From Caulobacteraceae bacterium (GTDB lineage Bacteria; Pseudomonadota; Alphaproteobacteria; Caulobacterales; Aquidulcibacteraceae), in contig WRPF01000017.1 of assembly GCA_009773335.1 (NCBI GenBank), positions 41,849-105,848 on the forward strand: a DNA stretch of 64,000 bases, written 5' to 3'. The translations under genes and the position numbers were made by a program. This document shows positions 61,501 to 64,000 of the stretch, piece by piece. The first letter of the stretch is position 1. Every line of letters starts with the position of its first letter. The notes beneath the pieces were generated by a model. It was not told the origin of the DNA and did not search any database. It saw nothing but the letters and a program-made list of their open reading frames with translations.

Positions 61501-62057
61501 CCGCCGCGCCTCCGTTCAAAAACAATCGTCGACGAACCGTGATAGTCGGTGCGCCGCACCTCGCCAAAGCCGCTCTTCTCCGCGACGCGGATCGAAGCGC
61601 CGTTTTCGGGGGCGATGATGCAGACCGTGCGATCGTGTGTGAAGTTCGCATCGCCCCACGCAGCAGCAGCCGCCACAACCTCGCTGGCGACGCCATTGCC
61701 ATGCGCGGCGGCGGCGAGCGACCAGCCCATCTCCGGCGTATCGCCGAAGGGCGGTTCGATCGGCCGCCTGAAATCGGCGAAGCCGACCTCGCCGATGAAC
61801 TGCCCCGTCGCCCTGTCCTCGATCGCCCAGAAGCCGAAGCCGAGCAGCGCCCAGTGACCGTGATAGCGCAGGATCCGCGCCCACACTTCGTCCGAGGTGA
61901 ACGGCCGCCCGCCGATGAAGCGCGTCACCGCCGGATCGCCCCACATGGCCGCGCTTGCGTCAAAGTCCGCGAGCGTATGGCCCCGGAGCACGAAGCGCGC
62001 GGTCTCCAGCACGGGAATGACGACGGGCGATACGGTCACGGCATGAACCCCTTGCAT
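61497..62057 (-). CDS. GNAT family N-acetyltransferase (RimJ/RimL-like)
   Basis: A 186-residue acetyltransferase of the GNAT_3/RimJ-L type: LETARFVLRGHTLADFDASAAMWGDPAVTRFIGG, FGFWAIEDRATGQFIGEVGFADF and PENGASIRVAEKSGFGEV, the last being the acetyl-CoA/acceptor helix. Start 62057 places the family start correctly; the open frame runs far upstream across another gene and is not coding. It overlaps the globin-like gene by 4 bp and is divergent from the HI0933-type flavoprotein with an 84-bp gap. Confidence 0.85.
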   Translation of the reverse strand: MQGVHAVTVSPVVIPVLETARFVLRGHTLADFDASAAMWGDPAVTRFIGGRPFTSDEVWARILRYHGHWALLGFGFWAIEDRATGQFIGEVGFADFRRPIEPPFGDTPEMGWSLAAAAHGNGVASEVVAAAAAWGDANFTHDRTVCIIAPENGASIRVAEKSGFGEVRRTDYHGSSTIVFERRRGG

Positions 62058-62141
62058 GGCGACCGTCTTGCCGGGCGGACGCCGCGATGTCCACGTCCCC
62101 CCGCCCTTGCGCTTTCGGCCCCGCAATGCTCGACAGCCGCC

Positions 62142-63323
62142 ATGGAAGAGTTCGACGCGATCGTGATCGGCGGCGGCGCGGCGGGCCTCATGTGCGCGGG
62201 CGTGGCGGGCCAGCGCGGGCGGCGCGTGCTGCTGCTCGAACACAACGAGCGCCTCGGCGAGAAGATCCTCATCTCCGGCGGCGGGCGCTGCAACTTCACC
62301 AATCGCGAAGTACGGCCCGAGCGCTTCCTCTCCGACAATCCGCATTTCGCGAAGTCCGCGCTCGCGCGCTACACCGCCGCCGATTTCCTCGCCCTTGTCG
62401 AACGCCACCGCATCCCCTGGTATGAGAAGACGCTGGGGCAACTCTTCTGCGAGGGCGTCGGTTCGGCGCGCTTGATCGTCGGGATGCTGACCGACGAGTG
62501 CGTGCGCGGCGGCGTGGTCATCGGCATGGGCGCCCACGTGCGCGACGTGCGCCGCACCGACCGCTTCATCGTCGACACCGCACGCGGCGTCGTGACCGCG
62601 CCGGCGCTCGTGCTCGCCACTGGCGGGCTTTCCATCCCGAAGATGGGCGCCACGGATTTCGCGTACCGCATCGCTGCGCAGTTCGGCCTGCCGCTGACGG
62701 AGATCGCGCCGGCGCTCGTGCCGCTCACCTTCGGCGAGGAAGACCTTGCGTGGATGCAGCCGCTGAGCGGCGTTTCACTTGAGGTCGCCGCGACGGCCGG
62801 GCGCGCCACGTTCCGCGAGGGCGCGCTCTTTACCCATCGCGGCCTCTCCGGCCCCGCCATCCTGCAGGCGTCGAGTTACTGGCGCGCAGGCGAGACGCTC
62901 ACGCTCGACCTCGCGCCGGGCGAGGATGTCGCGGCGTTCCTGCTGGAGCGCAAACGTTCGCGGCCGAAGGCGCTGGTGAAGACCGTGCTGGCCGAGGGCC
63001 TGCCAACCCGTCTGGCCGATGCGCTTGCAGCGCGTCACGGCGCCGACCGCCCCATCGCCGACATGCGCGATGTGGCCCTCGCCGACCTCGCGCGCGCCAT
63101 CTCGGCGCTTGCGCTACGCCCCGTCGGTGACGAGGGCTTCGCCAAGGCCGAAGTCACCCGCGGCGGCGTCGACACCCGGGCGCTCTCCTCGCAGACCATG
63201 GAGGCGCGCGACGTCCCGGGCCTCTTTGTGATCGGCGAGGCGGTGGACGTGACCGGCTGGCTCGGCGGGTACAATTTCCAGTGGGCGTGGTCCTCGGGCT
63301 GGTGCGCCGGGCAGGCGCTTTGA
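62142..63323 (+). CDS. HI0933-type NAD(P)/FAD flavoprotein
   Basis: A 393-residue flavoprotein of the HI0933/BaiN (YhiN) family. It has the FAD-binding VIGGGAAGLMCAGVAG at the N terminus, the family signature KILISGGGRCNFTNREV, ALVLATGGLSIPKMGATDF and the C-terminal IGEAVDVTGWLGGYNFQWAWSSG. Family members are thought to reduce unsaturated cyclic substrates; the physiological reaction is unknown. ATG 62142 is the first Met of the Rossmann motif; the open frame upstream is antisense to the GNAT gene. Confidence 0.9.
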   Translation: MEEFDAIVIGGGAAGLMCAGVAGQRGRRVLLLEHNERLGEKILISGGGRCNFTNREVRPERFLSDNPHFAKSALARYTAADFLALVERHRIPWYEKTLGQLFCEGVGSARLIVGMLTDECVRGGVVIGMGAHVRDVRRTDRFIVDTARGVVTAPALVLATGGLSIPKMGATDFAYRIAAQFGLPLTEIAPALVPLTFGEEDLAWMQPLSGVSLEVAATAGRATFREGALFTHRGLSGPAILQASSYWRAGETLTLDLAPGEDVAAFLLERKRSRPKALVKTVLAEGLPTRLADALAARHGADRPIADMRDVALADLARAISALALRPVGDEGFAKAEVTRGGVDTRALSSQTMEARDVPGLFVIGEAVDVTGWLGGYNFQWAWSSGWCAGQAL

Positions 63324-63352
63324 CGCGCCCGCACAATGCCGGCGCTCACGCC

Positions 63353-63381
63353 TTGAATCGGCCCGAGGGCCCGCGTATACC
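63353..63381 (+). promoter_or_regulatory. tRNA-Ala promoter
   Basis: The -35 element TTGAAT, a 17-bp spacer and the -10 element TATACC lie about 48 bp before the tRNA. Spacing and both hexamers fit a sigma-70-type promoter. The following GC-rich stretch resembles a stable-RNA discriminator. Confidence 0.6.
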
Positions 63382-63429
63382 CCCCGCTTCGCGAAACGGG
63401 CCGCCCCAAACGGCCCGAGACCATGCGTT

Positions 63430-63505
63430 GGGGCCGTAGCTCAGTTGGGAGAGCGCGTGAATGGCATTCACGAGGTCAGCGGTTCGATCCCGCTCGGCTC
63501 CACCA
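63430..63505 (+). tRNA. tRNA-Ala (anticodon GGC)
   Basis: A 76-nt complete cloverleaf: acceptor GGGGCCG/CGGCTCC (one G-T), D arm GCTC...GAGC, anticodon stem CGTGA/TCACG with loop ATGGCAT (anticodon GGC, decoding GCC/GCU), T arm with the TTCGATC loop, and encoded CCA. It is preceded by its own promoter. tRNA 3' ends are common integration sites, but no integrase or second copy of the 3' half is seen. Confidence 0.95.
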
Positions 63506-63656
63506 TCGCTCCCGACGCGCCCAACAGAAGGACCCGGTCGCCGTCATCGCGGTCGTCGCCTTGCCGTGGCTGGACAAGATTGCGGACAGTCCGCACACGC
63601 ATGCCTGCGCTTGACGGATCGACGCGACGGCGACCGGCGCTGGAGTTCGTGACCTG

Positions 63657-64000
63657 ATGCAACTGCACCCACGAGCCCCCGCGCCGCCACAGGCGAGGCT
63701 TTCGGTCGGCGTCACCGGGCACCGTGCGGAGCACGCGGCGTACGCCGGAAACGTGGCTCGGATCGAGGCGACGCTACGGACGGTCCTTAATCTCGTCGAG
63801 ACCGCGCGCGCCGCTGCGAAACCACCCTACGGCGCGCCGACCATGGCGCCGACACGGTTGCATTCCATGCTGGCCGACGGCGCAGACCAGCTCGCGGCGC
63901 GTGCGGCGCTCGACCTCGGCTGGGAGCTGGTGGCGCCCCTTCCCTTCGGACGCGCCCTGAATTGCGCGATCAACGCGGCGCCGACCTCGGCGCCCGACGC
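63657..64000 (+). CDS. SLOG-like domain protein, 3' part outside window
   Basis: Open from ATG 63657 to the right edge (114 residues visible). The pattern LSVGVTGHR, then LADGADQLAARAALDLGWELVAPLPF, matches the SLOG/LOG Rossmann-like group predicted to bind nucleotide-derived ligands or act as their sensor or producer. It starts 150 bp after the tRNA. SLOG domains occur in nucleotide-signalling defence systems, often with TIR-like effectors, but the rest of the gene and its neighbours are not visible. The first Met in frame is used. Confidence 0.6.
   Translation, partial: MQLHPRAPAPPQARLSVGVTGHRAEHAAYAGNVARIEATLRTVLNLVETARAAAKPPYGAPTMAPTRLHSMLADGADQLAARAALDLGWELVAPLPFGRALNCAINAAPTSAPD

Noticed and set aside
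63430..63505. tRNA-Ala as an attachment site of an integrated element
   Set aside because: No integrase and no repeated tRNA 3' half were found inside the window.

Overview
The window is GC-rich and densely coded on both strands. It reads as chromosome of an alphaproteobacterium, most likely a Caulobacterales/Hyphomonadaceae-type organism. The pointers are an RcdA-like (DUF1465) cell-cycle adaptor next to a DUF1192 gene, the short 41-residue form of ribosomal protein L36, TonB-dependent uptake, MotA, PadR and ArsR regulators, and class III CoA-transferase and acyl-CoA genes. The taxonomic call is inference from gene content. No phage, plasmid backbone, transposase or CRISPR array was seen.

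Layout. 1-5.3 kb: a PAS histidine kinase that runs off the left edge, divergent from a single-domain response regulator, then rcdA-like, DUF1192, a quinone oxidoreductase and two orphan genes. 5.2-9.6 kb: an EthA-like Baeyer-Villiger monooxygenase behind a perfect FNR/FixK-type box, an ArsR-VOC-SRPBCC operon, a His/Gly-rich PadR regulator with its palindrome, and a VapBC-type toxin-antitoxin pair. 9.6-21.5 kb: a transketolase/E1-like enzyme carrying an in-frame palindromic element, a kinase-like phosphotransferase, enoyl-CoA hydratase, SDR, a TPR membrane protein, a hemolysin III family protein, a Crp-type regulator, ruvC-ruvA without ruvB, and a CoA-transferase.

21.5-36.1 kb is a surface-glycan island. 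It holds two glycosyltransferase genes (one a 970-residue GT4-GT2 fusion), four nucleotide-sugar epimerase/reductase genes, three methyltransferases, a sulfotransferase-like protein and a NodU-type carbamoyltransferase. It also contains a head-to-head deletion scar that removed the 5' ends of a GHMP sugar kinase and a C-methyltransferase. 36.1-49.5 kb is mostly housekeeping: PlsC, an inositol-phosphatase family enzyme, two MFS carriers, MnmC, a small lipoprotein, MotA, an acyltransferase, MltB, rpmJ, a HAD hydrolase and a TPR lipoprotein.

49.5-51.4 kb is a visibly less GC-rich patch with a stand-alone TIR-domain protein next to two REP-like elements. 51.4-53.5 kb is an overlapping epmA-epmB pair for EF-P lysinylation. 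53.4-61.1 kb looks like an uptake and acyl-CoA catabolism module: MFS carrier, TonB receptor, alpha/beta hydrolase, TetR, acyl-CoA synthetase and two MaoC-type hot-dog proteins. 61.1-64 kb has a globin-like protein, a GNAT acetyltransferase, an HI0933-type flavoprotein, tRNA-Ala(GGC) and the start of a SLOG-like gene cut by the right edge.

The main structure not explained by genes is a set of paired nested palindromes. Five copies share GGACCGC ends but have different, internally compensated hairpin cores. A related palindrome sits inside a coding sequence, and other paired-hairpin families lie between genes.
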